From an uncultured Collinsella sp. (GTDB lineage: Bacteria > Actinomycetota > Coriobacteriia > Coriobacteriales > Coriobacteriaceae): a stretch of 15,429 nt of DNA. Every line of letters starts with the position of its first letter. Position 1 is the first letter of the stretch. Position numbers and translations under genes: made by a program. The DNA lies in NCBI GenBank assembly GCA_902491415.1, contig CABUHP010000016.1:1-15429 (forward strand). The letters are read 5' to 3'. This document shows, piece by piece, positions 7,345 through 13,777 of this stretch. Under the pieces are notes generated by a model. That model was not told the origin of the DNA. It ran no database searches and saw nothing but the letters and a program-made list of their open reading frames with translations.

Positions 7345-7374
7345 CTGGCATTAAGAAAAACGAGCACCTATATT
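7345..7374 (+). promoter_or_regulatory. Candidate promoter of the sugar PTS operon
   Basis: CTGGCA (7345-7350) is followed after 18 bp by TATATT (7369-7374). This would give a leader of about 95 nt before the EIIBC ATG. A second -35-like TTGACT at 7242-7247 has no convincing -10 at normal spacing. Confidence 0.35.
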
Positions 7375-7474
7375 GTTCTTGTCGAAAAGACAGCAAGTCC
7401 AAACGGCAGGGGATGCTCCGGAGGCCTCCGCAAACGGTGTCTTGCGCACGCAACTCTATGAAAAGAGGGAAGCA

Positions 7475-8947
7475 ATGAAGATCGTAGGCGTTGCCGCCTG
7501 TACTGTGGGTATCGCCCACACGTATATGGCCCAGAAGGCGATTCAGGATGAATGCGCCGCCCGTGGCATCGAGTGCAAGGTCGAGGCTCAGGGTGGCCTG
7601 GGTATCGAGAATGAGCTCACGCAGGAAGACGTGGACTCCGCCGACCTGGTCCTGGAGTCCGTCGACGTGGGTGTCGAGAACGAGGACCGTTTTGAGCAGA
7701 AGATGGCCGAGGGCAAGTTCCTGAAGGTCGGCACCTCGGATGTAATCGCCGATCCGGTAAAGATCATCGACCAGGCCATTGAGATCATCAAGGCGACGGG
7801 TGGCGCCGTTGACGCGCCCAAGGCCGAGGCCAAGGCAGAGAAGAAGGCCGTCTCCGCTGCCCCGCAGGCCCCGACACCGGCGTCCAAGCAGTCTATCTTT
7901 GCCGATCCTGGCAAGACGCTGCTCAATGCATTCAATACCGGCGTTTCCTATTTTATCCCCATCGTCGTTATCGGCGGCGTGTTTCTTGCCTTCTCGCTGG
8001 CATCCGGTACCGCCGGCGCCAACGGCATGGAGGTTACGAACCCGCTGATGGTGAGCCTTAACACCATCGGCATGGCCGGCATCTCCATGATGATCCCGGT
8101 GCTTGCGGCATACATCTCCTACTCGATGGCCGGCAAGCCCGCGCTCGCCCCCGGTTTTGTCTTGGGCTACCTGGTCAACAACGCAGTCGTTACCCCTAAC
8201 GGCAACAGCGTTTCGACCGGCTTCTTGGGCGCCATGATCATGGCGGTCATCTGCGGCTACTTTGTCCGCTGGATGAAGACCTGGAAGGTCAACAACACCA
8301 TCCAGACCATCATGCCCATCCTGATCATCCCGATTCTGACCTCGCTTGTCCTGGGCATGGCCTATATCTACATCCTGGCCACGCCGCTTGGCTTTGTGAT
8401 GGACTGGCTCACCGGCGTGCTCGGCAGCCTGCAGGGCGGTTCCGCAGTTGTCCTGGGTCTGGTCATTGGCGTTATGACCGCCTTCGATATGGGTGGCCCC
8501 ATCAACAAGACCGCCTCGACCTTCACCATGGCCATCATGGCCTCCGGTATCTACGGTCCTAACGGTATGTTCCGCGTCGCCGTCGCCGTTCCCCCGATCG
8601 CCTGTGGCCTCGCTGCGCTCATCGCCAAGAACAAGTTCGATGACGCTGACCGCCAGATGGGCATCTCCGCGCTGTTCATGGGCTGCATCGGTATTACCGA
8701 GGGCGCTATCCCCTTCGCGGTCAAGGACCTCGGTCACACCCTGCCCGGCATTTGCATCGGCTCTGCCGTGGGTGCGGCACTTGCCGCCTTCCAGGGCATC
8801 GACTGCTACGTCCCGCACGGTGGCTTTATCGTCGCCCTTGCCACCAACAACGTCGCGCTGTTCTGCCTGGACATCGTGATTGGCGCCGTGGTCGCCGCTG
8901 CAATCCTGATTGCCATGAAGCCCACGCTCGATAAGCAGGCCAAGTAA
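7475..8947 (+). CDS. PTS fructose-family transporter EIIBC
   Basis: This 490-residue protein is the membrane and phosphotransfer component of a fructose-type phosphotransferase system. The EIIB domain (about 1-105) carries the phosphorylated Cys9 in AACTVGIAHTYMAQ. A Lys/Ala/Pro-rich linker (about 112-140) joins it to an EIIC domain with multiple membrane segments (about 155-485) and the family motifs AGKPALAPGF (219-228), DMGGPINKTAS (338-348) and GITEGAIPFA (406-415). No EIIA domain is fused; EIIA is the last gene of the operon. The ATG at 7475 follows AGAGGGA and starts the conserved EIIB strand directly; an upstream in-frame start at 7373 would add 34 unlike residues. It imports and phosphorylates a sugar that may not be fructose, given the downstream enzymes. 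Confidence 0.93.
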   Translation: MKIVGVAACTVGIAHTYMAQKAIQDECAARGIECKVEAQGGLGIENELTQEDVDSADLVLESVDVGVENEDRFEQKMAEGKFLKVGTSDVIADPVKIIDQAIEIIKATGGAVDAPKAEAKAEKKAVSAAPQAPTPASKQSIFADPGKTLLNAFNTGVSYFIPIVVIGGVFLAFSLASGTAGANGMEVTNPLMVSLNTIGMAGISMMIPVLAAYISYSMAGKPALAPGFVLGYLVNNAVVTPNGNSVSTGFLGAMIMAVICGYFVRWMKTWKVNNTIQTIMPILIIPILTSLVLGMAYIYILATPLGFVMDWLTGVLGSLQGGSAVVLGLVIGVMTAFDMGGPINKTASTFTMAIMASGIYGPNGMFRVAVAVPPIACGLAALIAKNKFDDADRQMGISALFMGCIGITEGAIPFAVKDLGHTLPGICIGSAVGAALAAFQGIDCYVPHGGFIVALATNNVALFCLDIVIGAVVAAAILIAMKPTLDKQAK

Positions 8948-8961
8948 ACCTTTAAGGACTC

Positions 8962-9050
8962 CGGTTGTGCGGAGGGATGGATTTGACTCCGCACAACCGC
9001 CCCTACACAACAAAATCCATCCGTACTGATAGGGCCCACATCTGGGTCCC
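8962..9050 (+). other. Structured intergenic RNA element between EIIBC and the aldolase-like gene
   Basis: CGGTTGTGCGGAG (8962-8974) pairs perfectly with CTCCGCACAACCG (8987-8999), a 13-bp stem with a 12-nt loop. Ten loop bases, GGATGGATTT (8975-8984), are exactly complementary to AAATCCATCC (9013-9022). A second hairpin follows, GGGCCCA (9032-9038) with TGGGTCCC (9043-9050) and one bulge, 41 nt before the next ATG. The main stem is not followed by a T-tract, so it is not an ordinary terminator. It may set mRNA stability or downstream expression. Confidence 0.6.
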
Positions 9051-9091
9051 AGGGAACTTTTGTCAAAAATCCTCTGGAGAAGGAGAACAAA

Positions 9092-10366
9092 ATGTCCAAC
9101 CTCACCATCCGTCAGGCCGTTCAGGGCATGCTCAAGCTGCAGGATAGCGGCGATCACGCAACCATGGTCGGCATTGGCCCCATGAGCCCCAACCTGATTC
9201 AGGCCGTGTTCGAGCTTGCCAAGGACGAGGATTTCCCGCCCATGTTTATCGCCAGCCGCAACCAGGTCGATATGGACGAGATGGGCGCCGGCTACGTCAA
9301 CGGTTGGGACCAGACGCGCTTTGCCGCCGACATCAAGAAGGTTGCCGACGAGGTGGGTTACACCGGTCCGTACTACCTGTGCCGCGATCACGGCGGTCCG
9401 TGGCAGCGCGACGAGGAGCGTAACGCCCACCTGCCCGAGGACGAGGCCATGGAGCTCGCCCGCAAGTCCTTCGTCGCCGACATGGAGGCGGGCTTTGACC
9501 TGCTGATGGTCGACCCCACCAAGGACCCCTATCAGATCGGCAAGGTTATTCCGCTCGACGTGGTGCTTCGCCGCACGATCGATCTTATCGACTACCTTGA
9601 GCAGTACCGTCGCGAGCATAACCTGCCCGAGGTTGCCTATGAGGTCGGTACCGAGGAGACCAATGGCGGCTTGACCTCTACCGATAAGTACGAGGAGTTC
9701 ATTTCTCAGCTGCAGCCCGAGCTCGAGAAGCGCGGCTGCCCCATGCCCACCTTTATCGTCGGCCAGACCGGTACGCTCACCCGTTGGACCGAGCAGGTCG
9801 GCCATTACAACTTCAAGAATGCCCGCGAGCTCGCCGACATGGCTAAGCGCTACGGCGTGGGCCTGAAGGAGCACAACGCCGACTATCTGGACGACGCGAC
9901 GCTGCTCGAGCACATCCCGGCACACGTGACCGCCTCCAACGTTGCTCCGCAGTATGGCACCGAGGAGACCCGCGCCTACCTCAAGCTCTGCGCCACCGAG
10001 CAGATCCTGGTCGACAACGGTCTGTGCGATGACCCCTCCGACCTGTATCACACCCTGCTGGTCAAGGCTATCAAGACCGAGCGCTGGCGCAAGTGGATGA
10101 CTGGCGACGACGTCAACCTGCAGGTCGACGACATTCTTGCCGACGATGAGCTCAGCCTGAAGATCCTGGATGTCTCCGGTCACTATGCGTTCAACGATCC
10201 CGAGGTCAAGGAGCAGGTCGAGAAGCTCTACCGCAACCTCGCCGCTCAGGACATCGACGGCAAGCGCTTTGTCATCGAGCACATCAAGCGCCCGATCAAG
10301 CAGTACGTCGTCGGTCTTAACCTCAAGGGCGTCACGACCCGCATCGAGGCCGCTCTTGCCGAGTAA
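9092..10366 (+). CDS. GatZ/KbaZ-like class II tagatose-bisphosphate aldolase family protein
   Basis: This 424-residue protein matches the length and layout of the GatZ/KbaZ/AgaZ family, a TIM-barrel related to class II aldolases. Family-like segments are visible in order: CRDHGGPWQ (97-105), LLMVDPTKDP (137-146), YEVGTEETNGG (183-193), FIVGQTGTLT (221-230), LKEHNADYL (258-266), and a C-terminal helical part with YGTEETRAYLKLCATEQ. These differ noticeably from E. coli GatZ (for example VDPTKDP where GatZ has HLDCSMS), so the substrate probably differs. E. coli GatZ is a non-catalytic partner of GatY, but no GatY gene lies here, so this protein may act alone as a sugar-phosphate aldolase or epimerase. 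GAAGGAGAA precedes the ATG. It is the second gene of the sugar operon. Confidence 0.82.
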   Translation: MSNLTIRQAVQGMLKLQDSGDHATMVGIGPMSPNLIQAVFELAKDEDFPPMFIASRNQVDMDEMGAGYVNGWDQTRFAADIKKVADEVGYTGPYYLCRDHGGPWQRDEERNAHLPEDEAMELARKSFVADMEAGFDLLMVDPTKDPYQIGKVIPLDVVLRRTIDLIDYLEQYRREHNLPEVAYEVGTEETNGGLTSTDKYEEFISQLQPELEKRGCPMPTFIVGQTGTLTRWTEQVGHYNFKNARELADMAKRYGVGLKEHNADYLDDATLLEHIPAHVTASNVAPQYGTEETRAYLKLCATEQILVDNGLCDDPSDLYHTLLVKAIKTERWRKWMTGDDVNLQVDDILADDELSLKILDVSGHYAFNDPEVKEQVEKLYRNLAAQDIDGKRFVIEHIKRPIKQYVVGLNLKGVTTRIEAALAE

Positions 10367-10385
10367 GTAGCTTTTCCTACGCGAC

Positions 10386-10421
10386 GCCGGGCCTGGGGCA
10401 TGTCCCAGCCGCAGGCCCGGC
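10386..10421 (+). other. GC-rich hairpin after the GatZ-like gene
   Basis: GCCGGGCC (10386-10393) pairs with GGCCCGGC (10414-10421), with an inner TGGG (10394-10397)/CCCA (10404-10407). No T-tract follows; the next hairpin begins 2 nt later. Together they form a double stem-loop between the second and third genes of the operon. Confidence 0.6.
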
Positions 10422-10423
10422 AC

Positions 10424-10460
10424 ATGGGACAAAGGGGCAGTCCCTTTGTCCCATTCTTTT
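10424..10460 (+). repeat. Palindromic repeat-like element with terminator features
   Basis: ATGGGACAAAGGG (10424-10436) pairs with CCCTTTGTCCCAT (10442-10454), 13 bp around the 5-nt loop GCAGT, followed by TCTTTT. It carries an AAAGGGGCAG core that resembles the AAAGGGACAG core in the element at 13567-13601 read on the minus strand. It may be a dispersed palindrome family that also works as a leaky terminator inside the operon; genome copy number was not checked. Confidence 0.6.
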
Positions 10461-10490
10461 GAGTTTTAGCTTCCTTTGAAGGGGTTCACC

Positions 10491-11174
10491 ATGAAGTTCT
10501 TTATCGATACCGCCAATCTGGACGAGATTGCCGAGGCCAAGAGCTGGGGCTGCCTGGCCGGTGTTACCACCAACCCGTCCCTGTACGCCAAGACCGGCGG
10601 CAAGCTTGCCGACTTTGAGCCGCATATGCTCAAGATTGCCGAGCTCTGCGAGGGTCTGCCCGTTTCCGCCGAGTCTACCGCTACCACTGCCGAGGGTATG
10701 ATCGAGGAGGGCAAGCGCCTTGCCGCCCTCGCCCCCAACATCGTGGTCAAGCTTCCCGTGTGCGAGGCCGGCCTTGCCGCCTGCCGTGCGCTGGCCGATG
10801 CTGGCGTGCGCGTCAACATGACGCTCGTCTTCTCGCCGACGCAGGCCCTTATGGCCGCCAATGCCGGTGCTCGCTACATCAGCCCGTTTGTCGGTCGTTT
10901 CGATGACATCGCCGAGGACGGTATCTCGCAGCTCGACAACGTCGTGACCTGCATTAAGAACTACGACTGGACGGGCAAGAACGTCGACGACACCGTCGAG
11001 ATCATCACCGCCTCGGTTCGTATGCCCAACCACGTGACCCAGGCCGCGCTACTCGGTGCCGATATTGCGACCGTGCCCATGGCCGCTCTCAAGAAGTGCC
11101 TGCATCATCCGCTGACCGACCAGGGCCTCGCCTCTTTTGAGGCTGACTGGCAGAAGGTCGTCGCTCAGGCTTAA
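10491..11174 (+). CDS. Transaldolase of the short FSA/TalC family
   Basis: This 227-residue protein is of the short transaldolase/fructose-6-phosphate aldolase family, with MKFFIDTAN at the N-terminus, GVTTNPS (24-30), and the Schiff-base Lys87 in IVVKLPV. E. coli FSA has Gln59 and Tyr131 near the active site, whereas transaldolases have Glu and Phe. Here the aligned residues are Glu61 (SAESTATTAEGM) and Phe133 (ISPFVGR), favouring true transaldolase activity: transfer of a dihydroxyacetone unit between sugar phosphates in the non-oxidative pentose-phosphate pathway. GAAGGGG lies upstream of the ATG; an in-frame TTG at 10476 is less likely. It is followed by the two transketolase subunits, its usual partners in carbon rearrangement. 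Confidence 0.92.
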   Translation: MKFFIDTANLDEIAEAKSWGCLAGVTTNPSLYAKTGGKLADFEPHMLKIAELCEGLPVSAESTATTAEGMIEEGKRLAALAPNIVVKLPVCEAGLAACRALADAGVRVNMTLVFSPTQALMAANAGARYISPFVGRFDDIAEDGISQLDNVVTCIKNYDWTGKNVDDTVEIITASVRMPNHVTQAALLGADIATVPMAALKKCLHHPLTDQGLASFEADWQKVVAQA

Positions 11175-11185
11175 CGAGTGGATTG

Positions 11186-11214
11186 CCCCGGCATCGCGTC
11201 ATCCGGTGCCGGGG
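11186..11214 (+). other. Hairpin between the transaldolase and transketolase N-subunit genes
   Basis: CCCCGGCA (11186-11193) pairs perfectly with TGCCGGGG (11207-11214), followed by TTGTTCT. It has the form of a weak terminator or processing site, 23 nt before the next ATG. Confidence 0.55.
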
Positions 11215-11237
11215 TTGTTCTCAAGAGAGGAATTCGT

Positions 11238-12068
11238 ATGACCAACCAGGAGCTGGCGAAGGTCGCCAATGAGGTCAGGAAGGGTGTCGTGACTGCGGTT
11301 CACGCGGCCAAGTCGGGACACCCGGGTGGATCGCTCGGTGCTGCCGACATCATGACGTATCTGTACTTTGAGGAAATGAATATCGATCCTGCCGACCCTC
11401 ACAAGGCCGATCGCGATCGCTTTGTGCTCTCCAAGGGTCACGCGGCGCCGGGCCTGTATTCGGTGTTGGCAAATCGCGGCTATTTTCCCGTCGAAGAGCT
11501 CGAGACGCTCCGTCATATTGGCAGCCGACTGCAGGGCCATCCCAACATGAACGACGCCCCTGGCATCGATATGTCCACCGGATCGCTCGGTCAGGGCATC
11601 TCCGCCGCGGTTGGAATGGCACTCGCCGCAAAGCACTGGGGTGACAGCTACCGCGTCTACACGTTGCTGGGCGACGGCGAGTGCGAGGAGGGCCAGGTGT
11701 GGGAGGCGGCCATGTTTGCCGGCAACCATGCGCTCGACAATCTTGTTGCCGTCGTCGACCACAACGGCTTGCAGATTGACGGCACGATCGATGAGGTCAA
11801 CTCGGCCATGCCGCTCGCTGACAAGTTCCGCGCCTTTAAGTGGCATGTGATCGAGCTAGCCGATGGCAACGACATGACACAGATTGAGGCGGCTTTCGCC
11901 GAGGCTCGTGAGGTGACCGGCGTGCCCGTCGCTATCATCGCCGAGACGGTGAAGGGCAAAGGCGTCTCCTTTATGGAGAACCAGGTTGGCTGGCATGGCA
12001 AGGCGCCCAACGATGAACAGTTTGAGCAGGCCATGGCCGAGCTCGCGGCAGCAGGAGAGGAGCTCTAA
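11238..12068 (+). CDS. Transketolase, N-terminal (thiamine diphosphate-binding) subunit
   Basis: This 276-residue protein corresponds to the first domain of transketolase. Landmarks are SGHPGGSLGAAD (26-37), KGHAAPGLYS (66-75), STGSLGQGIS (113-122), and the diphosphate/Mg site GDGE (145-148) to Asn176 in VVDHNGLQ. It ends where the pyrimidine-binding domain would begin, and that domain is the next gene, so this is a natural two-subunit transketolase rather than a truncation. The ATG at 11238 follows AGAGAGGA; an in-frame upstream GTG at 11178 lies in the preceding hairpin region and is unlikely. The stop overlaps the next start (TAATG). The enzyme moves two-carbon units between ketose and aldose phosphates. 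Confidence 0.95.
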   Translation: MTNQELAKVANEVRKGVVTAVHAAKSGHPGGSLGAADIMTYLYFEEMNIDPADPHKADRDRFVLSKGHAAPGLYSVLANRGYFPVEELETLRHIGSRLQGHPNMNDAPGIDMSTGSLGQGISAAVGMALAAKHWGDSYRVYTLLGDGECEEGQVWEAAMFAGNHALDNLVAVVDHNGLQIDGTIDEVNSAMPLADKFRAFKWHVIELADGNDMTQIEAAFAEAREVTGVPVAIIAETVKGKGVSFMENQVGWHGKAPNDEQFEQAMAELAAAGEEL

Positions 12069-13006
12069 TGGCAGAGGTCAAAAAAGTCGCCACGCGCGTA
12101 AGCTACGGCGAGGCGCTCGTCGAGCTGGGCAATGAGCACGATGACTTTGTAGTGCTCGATGCCGACCTGGCTGCCGCTACGCAGACGGGTAAGTTTAAGG
12201 CTGCGCACCCTGAGCGCTTCTACGATGCCGGCATTGCCGAGAGCAACTTGATGGGGCTCGCCGCCGGCATTGCGACCACGGGCCACGTCGCCTTTGCGAG
12301 CACCTTTGCCATGTTCGCCGCCGGCCGCGCGTACGAACAAGTGCGTAATTCCATTGGCTATCCGCACCTCAACGTCAAAATCGGTGCCACGCATGCGGGT
12401 ATCTCGGTCGGTGAAGACGGCGCCACGCATCAGTGCTGCGAGGACATCGCGCTCATGCGCACGATCCCGGGTATGACGGTAATCGTTCCCGCCGATGACA
12501 TCGAGGCTCGCGCTTGCGTGCGCGCCGCCTATGAGTTTGAGGGACCGGTCTACATGCGCTTCGGACGCCTGGCAACGCCGGTCATTAACGATCACGAGGA
12601 CTATGAGTTCAAGATTGGTCGCGGCGTGGTCGTGCGCGAGGGGTCCGATGTGACCATCATCGCTTGTGGCCTTATGGTCGCCGAGGCGCTTGAGGCTGCC
12701 GAGGCGCTCGCTGCCGATGGTATCGATGCCGAGGTCATCAATATGCACACGATCAAGCCGCTTGATGAGCGCCTGGTGGTTGCCAGCGCCAAGAAGACTG
12801 GTCGTGTGGTCACTGCCGAGGAGCATTCGATTATCGGTGGTCTTGGCGAGGCCGTGGCCTCGGTGCTCGCGGAGCAGCATCCGGTGCCGATGCGTCGCGT
12901 CGGCGTGCACGATGTGTATGGCGAGTCCGGCCCTGCGGTCGATTTGCTGCACAAGTACGGTTTGGACGCCGACGGCATCGAAGCTGCGGTCAGGTCCGTG
13001 TTGTAA
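12068..13006 (+). CDS. Transketolase, C-terminal subunit
   Basis: This 312-residue protein carries the pyrimidine-binding and C-terminal domains of transketolase. FYDAGIAESNLMGLAAG (51-67) holds the catalytic Glu58 that activates thiamine; THAGISVGEDGATHQ (108-122) includes a substrate/cofactor-site His121. The C-terminal third (about 190-312) is the smaller transketolase C domain with GGLGEAVA. It shares one base with the stop of the N-subunit gene, consistent with coupled synthesis of a heteromeric enzyme. The downstream EIIA gene starts 11 nt after the stop, so both belong to one transcript. Confidence 0.95.
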   Translation: MAEVKKVATRVSYGEALVELGNEHDDFVVLDADLAAATQTGKFKAAHPERFYDAGIAESNLMGLAAGIATTGHVAFASTFAMFAAGRAYEQVRNSIGYPHLNVKIGATHAGISVGEDGATHQCCEDIALMRTIPGMTVIVPADDIEARACVRAAYEFEGPVYMRFGRLATPVINDHEDYEFKIGRGVVVREGSDVTIIACGLMVAEALEAAEALAADGIDAEVINMHTIKPLDERLVVASAKKTGRVVTAEEHSIIGGLGEAVASVLAEQHPVPMRRVGVHDVYGESGPAVDLLHKYGLDADGIEAAVRSVL

Positions 13007-13017
13007 GGAAGGTTTCC

Positions 13018-13470
13018 ATGGGATTTGTATCTGCCAACCAAGTGACAATCGGGTATACCGCCGCCTCGCGCGAGGACGCCCTGCATTATTTGTCCGAGCA
13101 GGCCATCGAGCTCGGCTTTGCCGATGACGCATCTGCCGTAGAGGCCGCCTTCATTGCTCGCGAGAACGAGGCCGAGACCGGCCTTGTCGCCGGTTTTGCC
13201 GTTCCGCATGCCAAAAGCGACGCGATCCACACGCCGGGCGTTGCCGTGCTTAAACTGACCGAACCCGTTGAATGGCCGAGCTTCGATGGGGTGCCCGTCG
13301 ATGTTGCGCTCGCGCTGTACGTGCCCGCCGGCGAGGCCGGAACTACGCACCTGCGTCTGCTCTCCAAGGCTGCCGTGATGCTGATGGACGCCGGCTTCCG
13401 TGACAAGGTGCGCGCGAGCACCGATCCCGTTGAGATTGCGGAGCTCATCAATAGCGGACTCGAAGACTAG
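13018..13470 (+). CDS. PTS fructose-family EIIA
   Basis: This 150-residue single-domain protein is a fructose/mannitol-type EIIA, which takes phosphate from HPr and passes it to EIIB. The phosphorylated residue is His64 in GFAVPHAKS. The remaining pattern, with VAVLKLTEPVEWPSFDG, ALALYVPA and HLRLLSKAAVMLMD, is typical. AAGGAAGG lies before the ATG. It is the natural partner of the EIIBC encoded about 4 kb earlier and is the last gene of the operon, followed by a terminator. Placing EIIA at the far end encloses the metabolic enzymes between the two PTS genes. Confidence 0.94.
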   Translation: MGFVSANQVTIGYTAASREDALHYLSEQAIELGFADDASAVEAAFIARENEAETGLVAGFAVPHAKSDAIHTPGVAVLKLTEPVEWPSFDGVPVDVALALYVPAGEAGTTHLRLLSKAAVMLMDAGFRDKVRASTDPVEIAELINSGLED

Positions 13471-13513
13471 AACGGTCATCCCGTTCAATCAATCGATCCT
13501 TCTCCAAGGAAAA

Positions 13514-13550
13514 GGGCCGCGACGCCATATAGGCGTCGCGGCCCTGTTTG
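13514..13550 (+). terminator. Rho-independent terminator of the sugar operon
   Basis: GGGCCGCGACGCC (13514-13526) pairs perfectly with GGCGTCGCGGCCC (13532-13544) around a 5-nt ATATA loop, followed by TGTTTGCGTTTC. It lies 43 nt after the EIIA stop. Confidence 0.9.
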
Positions 13551-13566
13551 CGTTTCTCAAGATAAA

Positions 13567-13601
13567 ACCTGCCAAAACAAACCTGTCCCTTTTTGGCAGG
13601 T
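13567..13601. repeat. Short palindromic element, possible dispersed repeat
   Basis: ACCTGCCAAAA (13567-13577) is the exact inverse of TTTTGGCAGGT (13591-13601), an 11-bp stem with a 13-nt loop. On the minus strand the interior reads AAAAAGGGACAGG, similar to the core of the element at 10424-10454. No gene is associated. It follows the operon terminator directly. Confidence 0.6.
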
Positions 13602-13637
13602 CAGTTAACGCAGTCCAGGTTGAGCATATGCGAGCGA

Positions 13638-13737
13638 GCGGGCTCCGGGTGCGGTAAGGTGACGTGAAACAAGCGGGCGCTGACCTTTTGGTCGCGCCCG
13701 TGAAGTTGAACGTCAGATTGCCGTGCCCGGAGCCCGC
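13638..13737 (+). ncRNA. Candidate structured RNA: 100-nt rod-like hairpin
   Basis: Bases 13638-13657 pair with 13718-13737 (20 bp, three wobbles). Next come TGACGT (13660-13665) with ACGTCA (13710-13715), AAC (13668-13670) with GTT (13705-13707), and a tip helix 13673-13680 with 13694-13701 topped by GACC-TTTT-GGTC (13682-13693) after one bulged T. The small internal loops are purine-rich, two of them G/A. The four wobble pairs (13650-13725, 13651-13724, 13655-13720, 13673-13701) are valid only in the plus-strand transcript; their complements would be A-C mismatches. No ORF with a ribosome binding site covers it. I match it to no known RNA family. It could also be an inactive palindromic repeat. 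Confidence 0.5.
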
Positions 13738-13753
13738 GCAGCGCCGAGCAGGT

Positions 13754-13774
13754 ACGCCGTTTGTAAAACGGCGT
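13754..13774 (-). terminator. Hairpin just after the larE stop, possible terminator
   Basis: ACGCCGTTT (13754-13762) and AAACGGCGT (13766-13774) form a 9-bp stem with a 3-nt loop, 3 nt beyond the larE stop. Neither strand has a T-tract after the stem, so termination strength is doubtful. The site lies where larE faces the plus-strand structured element. Confidence 0.4.
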
Positions 13775-13777
13775 AAC

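Noticed and set aside
7298..10432. A 1044-codon open frame on the minus strand across EIIBC and the GatZ-like gene
   Set aside because: It lies antisense to two genes with clear family motifs, and its translation is rich in His, Asp, Gly, Val and Leu as expected from reverse reading of GC-rich codons. No domain was recognised.
11186..12068. The half-size transketolase genes as a broken or frameshifted single gene
   Set aside because: Each part has complete domains, its own start and a regular stop/start overlap, the normal form of two-subunit transketolases.
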